In this document: piece after piece, positions 20,994 to 29,368 of the stretch | How the letters are laid out: each line of letters opens with the position of its first letter | Position numbering within the stretch: position 1 is the first letter of the stretch | Source: Caulobacter sp. X | GTDB lineage: Bacteria > Pseudomonadota > Alphaproteobacteria > Caulobacterales > Caulobacteraceae | NCBI RefSeq assembly: GCF_002742635.1 | Contig: NZ_PEGF01000002.1 | Span: 1,302,001-1,366,000 of the forward strand | Length of the DNA: 64,000 nucleotides | Direction of reading: 5' to 3' | Notes under the pieces: generated by a model | Told to the model about the DNA's origin: nothing | Database searches by the model: none | Seen by the model: only the letters and a program-made list of their open reading frames with translations | Made by a program: the position numbers and the translations under genes

Positions 20994-23237
20994 ATGGCGA
21001 CGCAGATTGGCTTCAAGACCCGGTTCAACAGCGGCGAGCTCGCGGAAGACTTTTGGTCATCCAGCGACCTGGAGCAGCACGCCAATGGCTGCGCCTTGGG
21101 TCGCAACTTCATTGCGCGGGCGACAGGACCGCTTGGCCGCCGGCCGGGTTTCTGGTGGGTTGACGCTCCGGTCTACCGCGACGCCTTCGCTCGCCAAATC
21201 CCCTTCGTGCGATCGGTGGACGACGCCTATGCACTGGACTTTGGGCCTGGCTATTTCCGCGTCCGACGCGCGGACGGCGAATATTTCGGGGTCGAACTCG
21301 CATCGCCCTTTATGAACGGCGATCTTCAGGGCCTGCGCTGGCGCCAGACCGGCGACATGCTGGTGTTCTTTCACAAGGACGGCCGCCGGCCCAAGCGCCT
21401 ACTGCGCCTGAACGCGGAAGCCACGGCGTGGTCCTGGGCCGACTACGAGTTCGAGAATGGACCCTGGCGCGCCGAGAACACCGACGAGGCCGTGACCATC
21501 CAGGCCAGCGATATTTCCGGCTCCGTGGTCCTGACCGCTTCCTCGAGCGTGTTCGATCCCGGTATGGTCGGCACGCAATTTCGCCTGCGCGCAGCCACGG
21601 GAACGCCCGGCATTAAGACCTGGCAGGCCGATTGGGACCCGCGCGACAACGAGCTGGTCAACAGCAACGGCCGCATCTATCGCAACGCCGACACGATTGG
21701 CAGCACGATCAAGACCGGAAACACGCCGCCGATCCATGATCGAGGCACGGTCAGCGACGGCGTGATCAACTGGCAGTACGTCCACGACGGCGCTGGCGTG
21801 GTGCGCATAGACACCGTCATCAGCCCAACCCAGGCCCAGGCTAGCGTCCTGCGCACTCTGCCCACCACGGGCAACGCCAATCATGAACTGGCGGCCTTGA
21901 GCGGCATCGCCTTTCCCGCGACTAGCCTCTGGGCCGAGGCCGCCTATAGCGACTATCGCGGCTGGCCTACGGCGTGGCCCGACTTTCGCGAAGAACGCCT
22001 CGTGGTCGGCGGGGGGCGCAGCGAGCCCGACAAGTTCGATGCGACGCGCACGGCCGGGTTCGACACGGTCAAGGCCGACTTCACGCCGGGCCTGGGCACG
22101 GGACGCGTGGTCGATGACGACGCGGTGCGCAATTTCTGTGGCGATGTCAGCGCCCAGGTCAGTTGGTTCATTTCGGCCGCTCGCCTGCTGGCCGGAACCC
22201 ACGCGACCGAAAACGTGTTGGGCGGCGGCACGCTGGACGATCCGCTGACGCCCAGCTCGGGCCGCGCGCGGACGCTGAGCGGCTTCGGCTCGAAGGACGC
22301 CGCGCCCGTGCGGGCGGGGAACACGGTCCTGTACCTGACGCGGGGCGGAGCCTTGCGCGAGCTGAACGTCAGCTCTGATCTGCAGACGGGCGCTGGTCCT
22401 GGCGACCTGTCGTTCATCGCCAGCCACGTCGTCGCGCGCGACATGGTCGAATTGGCCTGGACGGGCGATCCCTACAACGTGCTGTGGGCGAGGCTGGCGG
22501 ACGGCGGCCTGGCCTCGTTCACCTATCATCGCGAACAGCGGGTGTATGCTTGGACCACCCACGAACTGGCCGGCGGCTGGAAGGTCGAGGCAATCGCCTC
22601 TCTTCCGGCCCCGAGCGGCCGGGACACGCTGTGGATCAATGCCTGGCGCATCAAGGAAGGTGTAGAGCAGCGGGGCATCATGATGCTGTCCGCGCCCGAG
22701 GACGGCATTCGTCTGGACGCGGCCGAGCGCTATATCGGCGACCCGGCCAACGCCGTGGCCGGTCTGGATCACCTTGAGGGCGAAGAGGTGTCGGTCAAGG
22801 CGCGCACCGGTCCTGGCGGCTATGTCGAATATCGCAAGCTGGTGGTCTCTGGCGGGGTCGTGACGCTTCCCAACGAAGACGAGTTCGAAGAGATCCTGGT
22901 CGGTCTGCCCTATCGGTCGCGGTATGAAAGCTTGCCGCTGGACTTGCAGGGCCCGGCGACGTCGCAGGGCCGCAAGCAGCGCGTCACCAAGATGAAGGTG
23001 ATCATGCGCGGCGTGAATGGCCGCGCCGGCGTTAGCGTCGATGGCGAGGACGGGATCCTGGACGAGTTCCAGCACCGCCGACCTGACGACTTGGAGCAAG
23101 TCCCCGAACGCCGGCTGGTAGCTGAGGTCCGCACGGACAGCGGTATTGGCGATGATCCGCGTCTGGTTATCGAGTGCGACAGCGTTTTTGACCTGGTGAT
23201 CTACGCCTTGAGGCCCAAAGAGGTGGTCAATGATTGA
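20994..23237 (+). CDS. Tail nozzle protein (tail tubular protein B-like)
   Basis: A 747-aa protein after the adaptor gene. The N-terminus shows the podoviral nozzle pattern: F-sGEl-ed-w--sDLe-ha-Gc---rNfi-ra-GPl-rRpGf, and then QIPFVRSVDDAYALDFGPGYFRVRR, which is the conserved F-fs-----yvLefg-g--R-- motif. The rest is beta-rich, as expected for the propeller-like nozzle that closes the tail. Its end overlaps the next gene by 8 bp. No obvious ribosome binding site; initiation may depend on the upstream C-rich element. Confidence 0.82.
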   Translation: MATQIGFKTRFNSGELAEDFWSSSDLEQHANGCALGRNFIARATGPLGRRPGFWWVDAPVYRDAFARQIPFVRSVDDAYALDFGPGYFRVRRADGEYFGVELASPFMNGDLQGLRWRQTGDMLVFFHKDGRRPKRLLRLNAEATAWSWADYEFENGPWRAENTDEAVTIQASDISGSVVLTASSSVFDPGMVGTQFRLRAATGTPGIKTWQADWDPRDNELVNSNGRIYRNADTIGSTIKTGNTPPIHDRGTVSDGVINWQYVHDGAGVVRIDTVISPTQAQASVLRTLPTTGNANHELAALSGIAFPATSLWAEAAYSDYRGWPTAWPDFREERLVVGGGRSEPDKFDATRTAGFDTVKADFTPGLGTGRVVDDDAVRNFCGDVSAQVSWFISAARLLAGTHATENVLGGGTLDDPLTPSSGRARTLSGFGSKDAAPVRAGNTVLYLTRGGALRELNVSSDLQTGAGPGDLSFIASHVVARDMVELAWTGDPYNVLWARLADGGLASFTYHREQRVYAWTTHELAGGWKVEAIASLPAPSGRDTLWINAWRIKEGVEQRGIMMLSAPEDGIRLDAAERYIGDPANAVAGLDHLEGEEVSVKARTGPGGYVEYRKLVVSGGVVTLPNEDEFEEILVGLPYRSRYESLPLDLQGPATSQGRKQRVTKMKVIMRGVNGRAGVSVDGEDGILDEFQHRRPDDLEQVPERRLVAEVRTDSGIGDDPRLVIECDSVFDLVIYALRPKEVVND

Positions 23238-23706
23238 TCCGGTTGACATTGGACGTCCCGGAAATGTGTTGGGGCATGTCCGGCGCTATGGTGACGACCG
23301 GGTCATCCGTATCGGCCGCGCTCGCGATGGTGATGAGGCGCTGTTCACGCCGCGCGCTGATTTTGCGGCTGACTTCGCATCGGAAGGGGCGCTGCTCCCC
23401 GACGGTCTTCGCTGGACCGTCGAAACCGGCTGGGGCAGGCGCGAGGTGCTTGGCATGGGCGGCTTGGCGCCGCTGGGCGGTCGGCGCTGGGGCGTCTGGG
23501 CGCTCATGTCTGATCTGACCCCAAGGCAATGGCTGCTGGCCGGCTGGGCCGCGCATGCCGTGCTCACCTGGGCAACCACGGCAAACACCATTTTTGAGAG
23601 GCCGACCTTCCAGGCCGTCCCCGCGCCGACGCCGGAAGCGGTGCGACTGTTGAAGCGGATCGGGTTCGTGGACGTCGGCGAAGCCTACATGATTTGGGAG
23701 GGATAA
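23230..23706 (+). CDS. T7 gp13-like / GNAT-like phage protein
   Basis: A 158-aa protein between nozzle and internal virion genes, where T7-like phages carry gp13. Sequence such as VLGMGGLAPLGGRRWGVWALMSDLTPRQW and the C-terminal AVRLLKRIGFVDVGEAYMIWEG resembles the acetyltransferase-like fold (G-l--l---rw-vWallS; rllerlGF). Whether it is enzymatic is doubtful; members mostly act in virion assembly. ATG 23230 overlaps the nozzle gene by 8 bp. Confidence 0.7.
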   Translation: MIDPVDIGRPGNVLGHVRRYGDDRVIRIGRARDGDEALFTPRADFAADFASEGALLPDGLRWTVETGWGRREVLGMGGLAPLGGRRWGVWALMSDLTPRQWLLAGWAAHAVLTWATTANTIFERPTFQAVPAPTPEAVRLLKRIGFVDVGEAYMIWEG

Positions 23707-24213
23707 GTGGATCCTATGACGATCGCCGCTGGCGTTTCGGCCATCGGCAGCATCCTGGGCGGGATCGGCGGCTTCAAGGCCGCGCGCGGCAAGGCCAAGG
23801 CCTTGGAGGCCGGCGCGGCCCAGGCGCGCGCAGAAGCCGGTGTCAACGCCCAGCTGGCGCTGGAAGAGGCCGACCGCGCGGCAGGATCGGCGGCCGTGGA
23901 CGCGGCGGCAGGAGGCGGACTGACGGGCAGCGCCCTGGGCGCGCTGGACGATCTGACGGCCGGCGGCATGTACAACGCCCGCACGGCGCTCTACGCCGGT
24001 ACGGTCGAGGGCCGTAACCTGCAGCATGAGGCCACGGTCTCGCGCCGCCAGGGCGGCTTGACCCTGATCACCGGCTGGCTGAACGCCGCGGGGGCCGCCA
24101 GCACGGCGCTTGGCAGCATGCAGAATACCCGCCAGGCCCGCCTGGCCGCCAGCCAGCAACGTGGCCTATCGCGCGCCCAGAGCGTCGGCTTTGACCTGAA
24201 GGGGGCCTATTGA
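23707..24213 (+). CDS. Internal virion protein B-like (gp14-like)
   Basis: A 168-aa Ala/Gly-rich protein that starts with a hydrophobic segment (AAGVSAIGSILGGIGGFKAARG) followed by a long Ala/Glu/Arg helix. This is the layout of T7 gp14-like core proteins, which are ejected to form an outer-membrane pore. GTG 23707 directly follows the previous stop; its TGA overlaps the ATG of the next gene (TGATG). Assignment rests on composition, size and gene order. Confidence 0.72.
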   Translation: MDPMTIAAGVSAIGSILGGIGGFKAARGKAKALEAGAAQARAEAGVNAQLALEEADRAAGSAAVDAAAGGGLTGSALGALDDLTAGGMYNARTALYAGTVEGRNLQHEATVSRRQGGLTLITGWLNAAGAASTALGSMQNTRQARLAASQQRGLSRAQSVGFDLKGAY

Positions 24214-26699
24214 TGGCGCCGCTTCCCAAGGCCGCGCCGCGCGCCCAGCGCGTCAGTACGGCGGTCGTCGACACCAGCGTGGTTGGTCAGGGCGTCCAGG
24301 CCTTGGGGCAGGGCGTCGCCCAGGGGCTGGACATCGTCCGCCGTCAACAGGCCCAGGACGCCGATACCTGGGCCCAGCAGCAGCTGACCAGTTTCCGCGC
24401 GACCAACGACACCGCCGTCAACCAGGCGATCGAGGGCTATGACGGCAAGGCGCCGGGCCTGACCCAGACGGTGCTGGACACGACCGACCGCGCTTTCCAG
24501 CCCCTGCTGGATAGCGTCACCGATCCGATCCGTCGAAAGGCCTTGCAGGATCGGCTGGATGGCTATCGCGCCCAGATCGGCGCGACGGCCAGCGCCGCCG
24601 AGGCGGCCAAGCGATCGGAACCAATCCGCGCTCAGCAGGCCGCGCAGGAGAACCTAGCGCTATCCAGCCTGCTGATCGCGCGCGACACCAAGGTGAACGA
24701 AGCGCGCAAAGCGCGCGAGGCCCAAGGCGTCGTCGGCCTGGCGGACTATGCCAACGGCGCGCTGACCGACTACGACACCGCCACCAACGATATCGCCGCG
24801 ACGATCGCCGATCCGGCCTTGAAGGCCAGGTTCCAGCAGCGTGCAACGGCCGATCGCTACGGCGAGTTCAGCAAGGCCCAGACGGTGCAGGAAGCCGGGC
24901 AAGCGGCCGTCACGGCGCAGACCGTGCGCAGCAACCTGGACGCCCTGCAAAACGGCCTCCTGGTCAATCCGGCCGGCTACGACAACGCGGTGAAGATGCT
25001 GCCGGGCGTGCTGGGCGCGATCAGCGATCCGACCTTGCGCGCGAGACTGGACGGCGAAGTCCGCCGCGGCCTGGCCAAGGCACAGGTCCAGGGCCTGCTG
25101 AACAGCGGTCGCCTGGACGTGGCCAAGGGCATCTTGGGCGGCGGCCAGCTGGACGCGGTGTTGGATCCGGCCGTCAAGCAGGTTTTCATCGACGAGATCC
25201 AGCGCACCGAACAGGCGGCGGCCAACGCCAGCGCTGGCGGCCAGTTCGATGGCGACGCCACGGCCGCGCCGGGCTTCGCGGCGGCGGCGGGTTTCGTGGT
25301 CGACGGGCTGGAAGGCGGCGACAAGCTGGTGCCCAACGACAATGGCAAGGGCGCGACGCGGTTCGGCATAAACCAGGCGGCCAACCCGGACCTGAACGTC
25401 CAAACGCTGACGCGGCCCCAGGCCATGAAGCGCTTTCGCCAGCGCTATTGGGATGCGATCGGCGCGGACGGCTTGCCGCCGGCCCTGGCCATGGTCGCCT
25501 TCGACGCGGCCGTCAACCATGGCGTGGACAACGCCCGCCAATGGCTGGCGCAGTCGGGCGGCGACGTGGGCAAGCTGCTGTCGTTGCGCGAGGCGGCCTA
25601 TCGCGATCTGGCCAAGAACCCAGCCCAGGCCAAGAACCTGGACGAATGGCTGGCGCGCCTGGGCAAGGTCAAGGACCGGGCGCAGCGGATCAACAATTTC
25701 CTGGCCACGTCGGAGGGCTTCGCCAGCGACCCGTTGAACTTCGCCCTGGGCGATAAGAACAGACCGTCGTTGATCAAGGTTTCGACGCTGGAGGCCGCCG
25801 CGCCGCTGAACGGGGATCAGAACGCCCTGGCGGCGTGGGGCCGCGCGCTCAACGAGCGGGCCGCCCAGGGCCGCGTCCTGGCCGGGGAATACGGCGTCCC
25901 GGCCCGGATGCTGACCAACGCGGAAAAGAGCTTCTACGCCCAGCAGATCGAGACGGACCCGGCCGTGGGCATCCGCCTGGCGCAGGCGGCGAGGGCGGCC
26001 ATCGGCCCCAGCGGCGCCCAGGCCCTGCTGCGCGAGATCAGCCCGGCGGCCGGCGACGCCGCGCCGGTGACGCTGCACCTGGCGGACCTGGCGGCCGGCG
26101 GCTCGCCAAAGTTCGCGACCGACGCCGCACGCGGCCTGGCGCTGAAGGCCAAGGGCGAGAAACTGTCCAGCTCGGACGCACATGCGATCCGCGATGAGTT
26201 GAACAGCTACCGCGTTGCCCTCGCGAGCGTTCCCGAAGTAACGCTTGCGGCGCAGCAAGCCGCTGAGGCGGCGATGATTGCTGACCAGGCATCCGGTATT
26301 GTGCAAAAACCGGAATACTACGCCCATCGCGCGCTAGGCGGGGTGCGCGTGGACGGCCGCAGCTATGGCGGCGGCGCTGTTGTCCAAGGGCGTCCGACGA
26401 TCCTGCCGCGCTGGCTGAACGGCGACTATGTCGACGACGCCCTGCGCGTGGTGGGCGAGACCTGGTCGCAGCACGATTGGGGCCCGCACTTCGCCAACGG
26501 CAAGCCGATGACGCCGCAGCAGATCAGCCGCGCGGCCCTGAAGCTGTTGCCCAACGGGCGCTATCAGCTGGTCGATCCGAAGTCGGGCGCGGTGGCCGTG
26601 CGCAAGAACGGCCAGCCGTTCGACTTCAACCTGGACGCCGATCGCCGCAACCTGGCCGACGCCCTGGGCGCCAAGGCCGTGCTGGGAGCCGGGCAATGA
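24213..26699 (+). CDS. Large internal virion protein with GH108-type muramidase domain
   Basis: An 828-aa ejection protein. Residues about 1-350 are a long Ala/Gln/Asp-rich helical region (gp15-like). At about residue 363 a glycosyl-hydrolase-108-like domain begins: VVDGLEGGDKLVPNDNGKG, with the catalytic Glu367 in LEGG, then TRFGINQ, RYWDAIGADGLPPALAMVAFDAAVNHG. The C-terminal ~300 residues are unassigned. Such a domain locally cuts peptidoglycan during DNA ejection. ATG 24213 overlaps the previous stop; ATGA couples to the next gene. Confidence 0.8.
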   Translation: MAPLPKAAPRAQRVSTAVVDTSVVGQGVQALGQGVAQGLDIVRRQQAQDADTWAQQQLTSFRATNDTAVNQAIEGYDGKAPGLTQTVLDTTDRAFQPLLDSVTDPIRRKALQDRLDGYRAQIGATASAAEAAKRSEPIRAQQAAQENLALSSLLIARDTKVNEARKAREAQGVVGLADYANGALTDYDTATNDIAATIADPALKARFQQRATADRYGEFSKAQTVQEAGQAAVTAQTVRSNLDALQNGLLVNPAGYDNAVKMLPGVLGAISDPTLRARLDGEVRRGLAKAQVQGLLNSGRLDVAKGILGGGQLDAVLDPAVKQVFIDEIQRTEQAAANASAGGQFDGDATAAPGFAAAAGFVVDGLEGGDKLVPNDNGKGATRFGINQAANPDLNVQTLTRPQAMKRFRQRYWDAIGADGLPPALAMVAFDAAVNHGVDNARQWLAQSGGDVGKLLSLREAAYRDLAKNPAQAKNLDEWLARLGKVKDRAQRINNFLATSEGFASDPLNFALGDKNRPSLIKVSTLEAAAPLNGDQNALAAWGRALNERAAQGRVLAGEYGVPARMLTNAEKSFYAQQIETDPAVGIRLAQAARAAIGPSGAQALLREISPAAGDAAPVTLHLADLAAGGSPKFATDAARGLALKAKGEKLSSSDAHAIRDELNSYRVALASVPEVTLAAQQAAEAAMIADQASGIVQKPEYYAHRALGGVRVDGRSYGGGAVVQGRPTILPRWLNGDYVDDALRVVGETWSQHDWGPHFANGKPMTPQQISRAALKLLPNGRYQLVDPKSGAVAVRKNGQPFDFNLDADRRNLADALGAKAVLGAGQ

Positions 26700-28927
26700 G
26701 CCAATTCGCCGTCGCCGCGACCGTCACCCCGCGCGAGGAAGCCCCAGCCAAGCCCTGGGAAGCGCCCGTCAACTTCTTCGACGCGGCCCGCGCGGGCTTC
26801 GCGGCCGAGACCCAGGTCTATGCGCCCGGCGCGCGGGAGGAAGCCGCCCGCGCCCAGCTATGGAGCCGTCACCGCGATATCGAGCGCCTGACGGGCAAGA
26901 AGCTTCCGCGATCGGCCTTCATGGCGGCGGGCGACACGGCCATGGGAGCCAGCGCGGGCGACAGCGGCGGCGACTTCACCGGCGACACGGCGCGGGTCGA
27001 AGAGGACCTGGGCCTGCGCCCGGCGGCCACGCTGGACGATGCGGCCTATGAGGCCCAGATCGACAAGCTGCGCCTGCAATATCCGTCGCTGCGCGGCGTG
27101 CCGACGCGCCAGCAGCTGGACAAGCAGCGCGACGACCGCCTGAAGCGCCTGGCGATCGAGGACAACCAGCAGGGCGGCGTCGGTGGCTTCCTGGGTCACG
27201 TCGCGGGTGGGCTGCTGGATCCGATCAACCTCATGACGATGGGGATTGGTGGCGGCGGCAAGTCGGCGGTGAAAGAAATCATTCGCCAGGGCGTGGTCAA
27301 CGCTGGGATCGAGGCGGCGGAACAGCCGCTGAAAGTCGCCGACGCCAGGTTCGGCGGCCCGCAACCGACCGCAGGGCAGATGGCGTTCGATGTGGCGGCG
27401 GCCGGCGTCGGCGGCGCGGTGTTCGAGGCGGGCGCCCGAGGCCTGGGCGCGATGGCGCGTCGCTTCCTTCCCGCCCCCGAGACGCCAGCCCTGCGCGCGG
27501 CCCAGGTGATGGAAGACGCCGACCGCCTGGACCAGGCCCTGGGCGACCTTCCGGGCGAGGACTACGGCCGCGCCGTCGCGGCCCTCGATCGCGGCGAGAT
27601 CCCGCCGTTGACGCCGTCCCGCGACGTGGAAGGCCTGTTCGCCAATGCGCCGGCGGGCCAGCCCGCCCAGGCCGAATATCGCGGGCGCACCATCTGGTCC
27701 CAACGTTTCGACCCGGCGCAGTTGGACGTCGCGCCCGAGCTGTTCCAGTACAAGGCCGGCGGTGACGCCGAAGGCGTGACCCAGCGCCTGCGCGGCGTCG
27801 AGGCCTGGGACCCGACCAGCAGCGGCAAGGTCATCGTGTGGGAAACGCGCGACGGCCGCCAGCTGATCGCGGACGGCCACCAGCGCCGTGCCTTGGCCCA
27901 GCGCATGCTTGAAAAGGGCTGGGACGCCCAGCTGGACGGCTTCACCTTCCGCGAGGCGGACGGCTGGACCGCGCCCGAGGTCCGCGTCATCGCCGCGCTG
28001 AAGAACATCCGCGAGGGATCGGGCACGATCCTTGACGCGGCCAAGATCCTGCGCACGGCCAGCAAGGCGCTGGATGACGGCAGCTTGCCGGTCACGGGCG
28101 AGTTCATCGGCCAGGCTCGCGGACTGTCGCGCCTGTCCGACCAGGCGTTCGGCGCCGTCGTCAACAAGGTCATTCCCGAGCGCTATGGCGCGGAAATCGG
28201 CCTGATGGCCGGGAACCGCCCTGACCTGCACGAAGGCATGGTCCGCCTGCTGAAACAGATGGACCCGGCCAATGGCGACGAGGCGCGGGCCATGATCGCC
28301 GAAGCCCTGCAGGACGATTGGGTCAAGACCCAGGGGCAGACCCCGGACCTTTTTGGGCATGATCCGGCCACGTCGGCCATGATCGCCCGCGCCAAGATCG
28401 CCGCCACGGTCCAGCGCAGCCTGGCCAAGGATGCGCGGCTCTATAGCCAGCTGGTCAAGCACGCCGACGCGATCGAGGCCGGCGGCAACGCCCTGGCGCG
28501 CGACGCCAACGAAGCCAAGCTGGCGCTGGACCGCGCGGCCATGGGCGTGACGGCGCGCCTGTCGATGCGCACCGGTCCGATCGGCGAGGCCATGGCGGAA
28601 GCCGCCGCGCGCGTGACCAAGGGTGAAAAGGTCGCGACGGCCGCCAAGGGGGTTCTGGACCGGGTGCGCAAGGCGATCGAGGCGGGCGAGAGCCTGGACG
28701 CGGCGCGCGGTGCGGCGATCGACCCGGCCGCCCCCAGCCCGGCCGCGCGCGCCCTGGCCGAGCCGTTCGATGATCCGAACGGGAAGGGCGCCGAGGCCCT
28801 GGCCCGGCCGAAGCCCGAGGACGCCGAGCTGGAGAACAACCCGCCGCCGGGCCTGTTCGACGATCTGCCCGAGGCCGGCGTCTATGAGCGCGCCCACAAG
28901 GCGCTGACCCAGTGCGCGCCGGGCTAA
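26696..28927 (+). CDS. Internal virion protein with ParB-like domain
   Basis: A 743-aa protein starting at an ATG that overlaps the previous stop. The N-terminal third has a glycine-rich hydrophobic stretch (GVGGFLGHVAGGLLDPINLMTMGIGGGG). Around residues 370-460 is a ParB/DdrB-like module: GKVIVWETRDGRQLIADGHQRRALAQRM followed by AALKNIREGSGTILDAAKILR. The DGHqRraLA motif is the conserved core of ParB-N folds, including those in phage polyvalent proteins. The C-terminus is helical. It is ejected or packed with the genome by position. Nuclease or CTPase activity cannot be judged from sequence. Confidence 0.75.
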   Translation: MSQFAVAATVTPREEAPAKPWEAPVNFFDAARAGFAAETQVYAPGAREEAARAQLWSRHRDIERLTGKKLPRSAFMAAGDTAMGASAGDSGGDFTGDTARVEEDLGLRPAATLDDAAYEAQIDKLRLQYPSLRGVPTRQQLDKQRDDRLKRLAIEDNQQGGVGGFLGHVAGGLLDPINLMTMGIGGGGKSAVKEIIRQGVVNAGIEAAEQPLKVADARFGGPQPTAGQMAFDVAAAGVGGAVFEAGARGLGAMARRFLPAPETPALRAAQVMEDADRLDQALGDLPGEDYGRAVAALDRGEIPPLTPSRDVEGLFANAPAGQPAQAEYRGRTIWSQRFDPAQLDVAPELFQYKAGGDAEGVTQRLRGVEAWDPTSSGKVIVWETRDGRQLIADGHQRRALAQRMLEKGWDAQLDGFTFREADGWTAPEVRVIAALKNIREGSGTILDAAKILRTASKALDDGSLPVTGEFIGQARGLSRLSDQAFGAVVNKVIPERYGAEIGLMAGNRPDLHEGMVRLLKQMDPANGDEARAMIAEALQDDWVKTQGQTPDLFGHDPATSAMIARAKIAATVQRSLAKDARLYSQLVKHADAIEAGGNALARDANEAKLALDRAAMGVTARLSMRTGPIGEAMAEAAARVTKGEKVATAAKGVLDRVRKAIEAGESLDAARGAAIDPAAPSPAARALAEPFDDPNGKGAEALARPKPEDAELENNPPPGLFDDLPEAGVYERAHKALTQCAPG

Positions 28928-28935
28928 GCCCCCCG
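28924..28935 (+). repeat. CTAAGCCCCCCG element, one-mismatch copy
   Basis: Differs by one base from the 12-mer and again includes the TAA stop of the upstream gene. It is followed by GCGTGACGCTCGCGCG, and lies 49 bp before the preferred ATG at 28985. Confidence 0.55.
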
Positions 28936-28984
28936 GCGTGACGCTCGCGCGAGCATGGCGGTTCCAATCTGGAAGGAGATTGCC

Positions 28985-29368
28985 ATGCTGGATCACGAAA
29001 CACTGGAGGGCCGCATTGCCGCGTTCGATGCGTGGTCGGCGCGGAAGAAGAAGGAATTGGGGCCCTTCGCTGGACTTGCCTTCGGTAAGACTAACGTCGG
29101 CGGGATTTGTTTCGGCCGACACTGGCCGCATCTTCTTTGCTGGCAATGGACGATCTGGCTCACCCCCTATCGAGGCAGGACTTTCGATGGCCCGCGCCGC
29201 ATCGCCTTCTTCGGCCGCCGCAACGACTGGTATCTGAAACTGTGGTTCTTCGAAATCCATTGGGCGCGACAAGCTTACGATCGCATGGCTGCCCTTGGGC
29301 CGCGCTGGAGTGATGCTCCCGCCATCTATCCTCGCACCAAACAAGATCGGGCCCGAGAACTCGCATGA
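28985..29368 (+). CDS. Hypothetical phage protein, aromatic-rich, 127 aa
   Basis: The ATG at 28985 is chosen for a strong GGAAGGAGAT seven bases upstream; an ATG 30 bp earlier is possible. The product is unusually rich in Trp, Phe, His and Arg (HWPHLLCWQWTIWLTPYRG, YLKLWFFEIHWARQAY). It couples to the next gene by ATGA. No known family. It interrupts two large internal virion genes and has different composition from both, so it may be a moron gene. Confidence 0.65.
   Translation: MLDHETLEGRIAAFDAWSARKKKELGPFAGLAFGKTNVGGICFGRHWPHLLCWQWTIWLTPYRGRTFDGPRRIAFFGRRNDWYLKLWFFEIHWARQAYDRMAALGPRWSDAPAIYPRTKQDRARELA

Noticed and set aside
26858..29344. Leftward 828-aa open frame opposite internal virion genes
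   Set aside because: Composition is that of an antisense shadow and the plus strand shows domain motifs and coupled starts.
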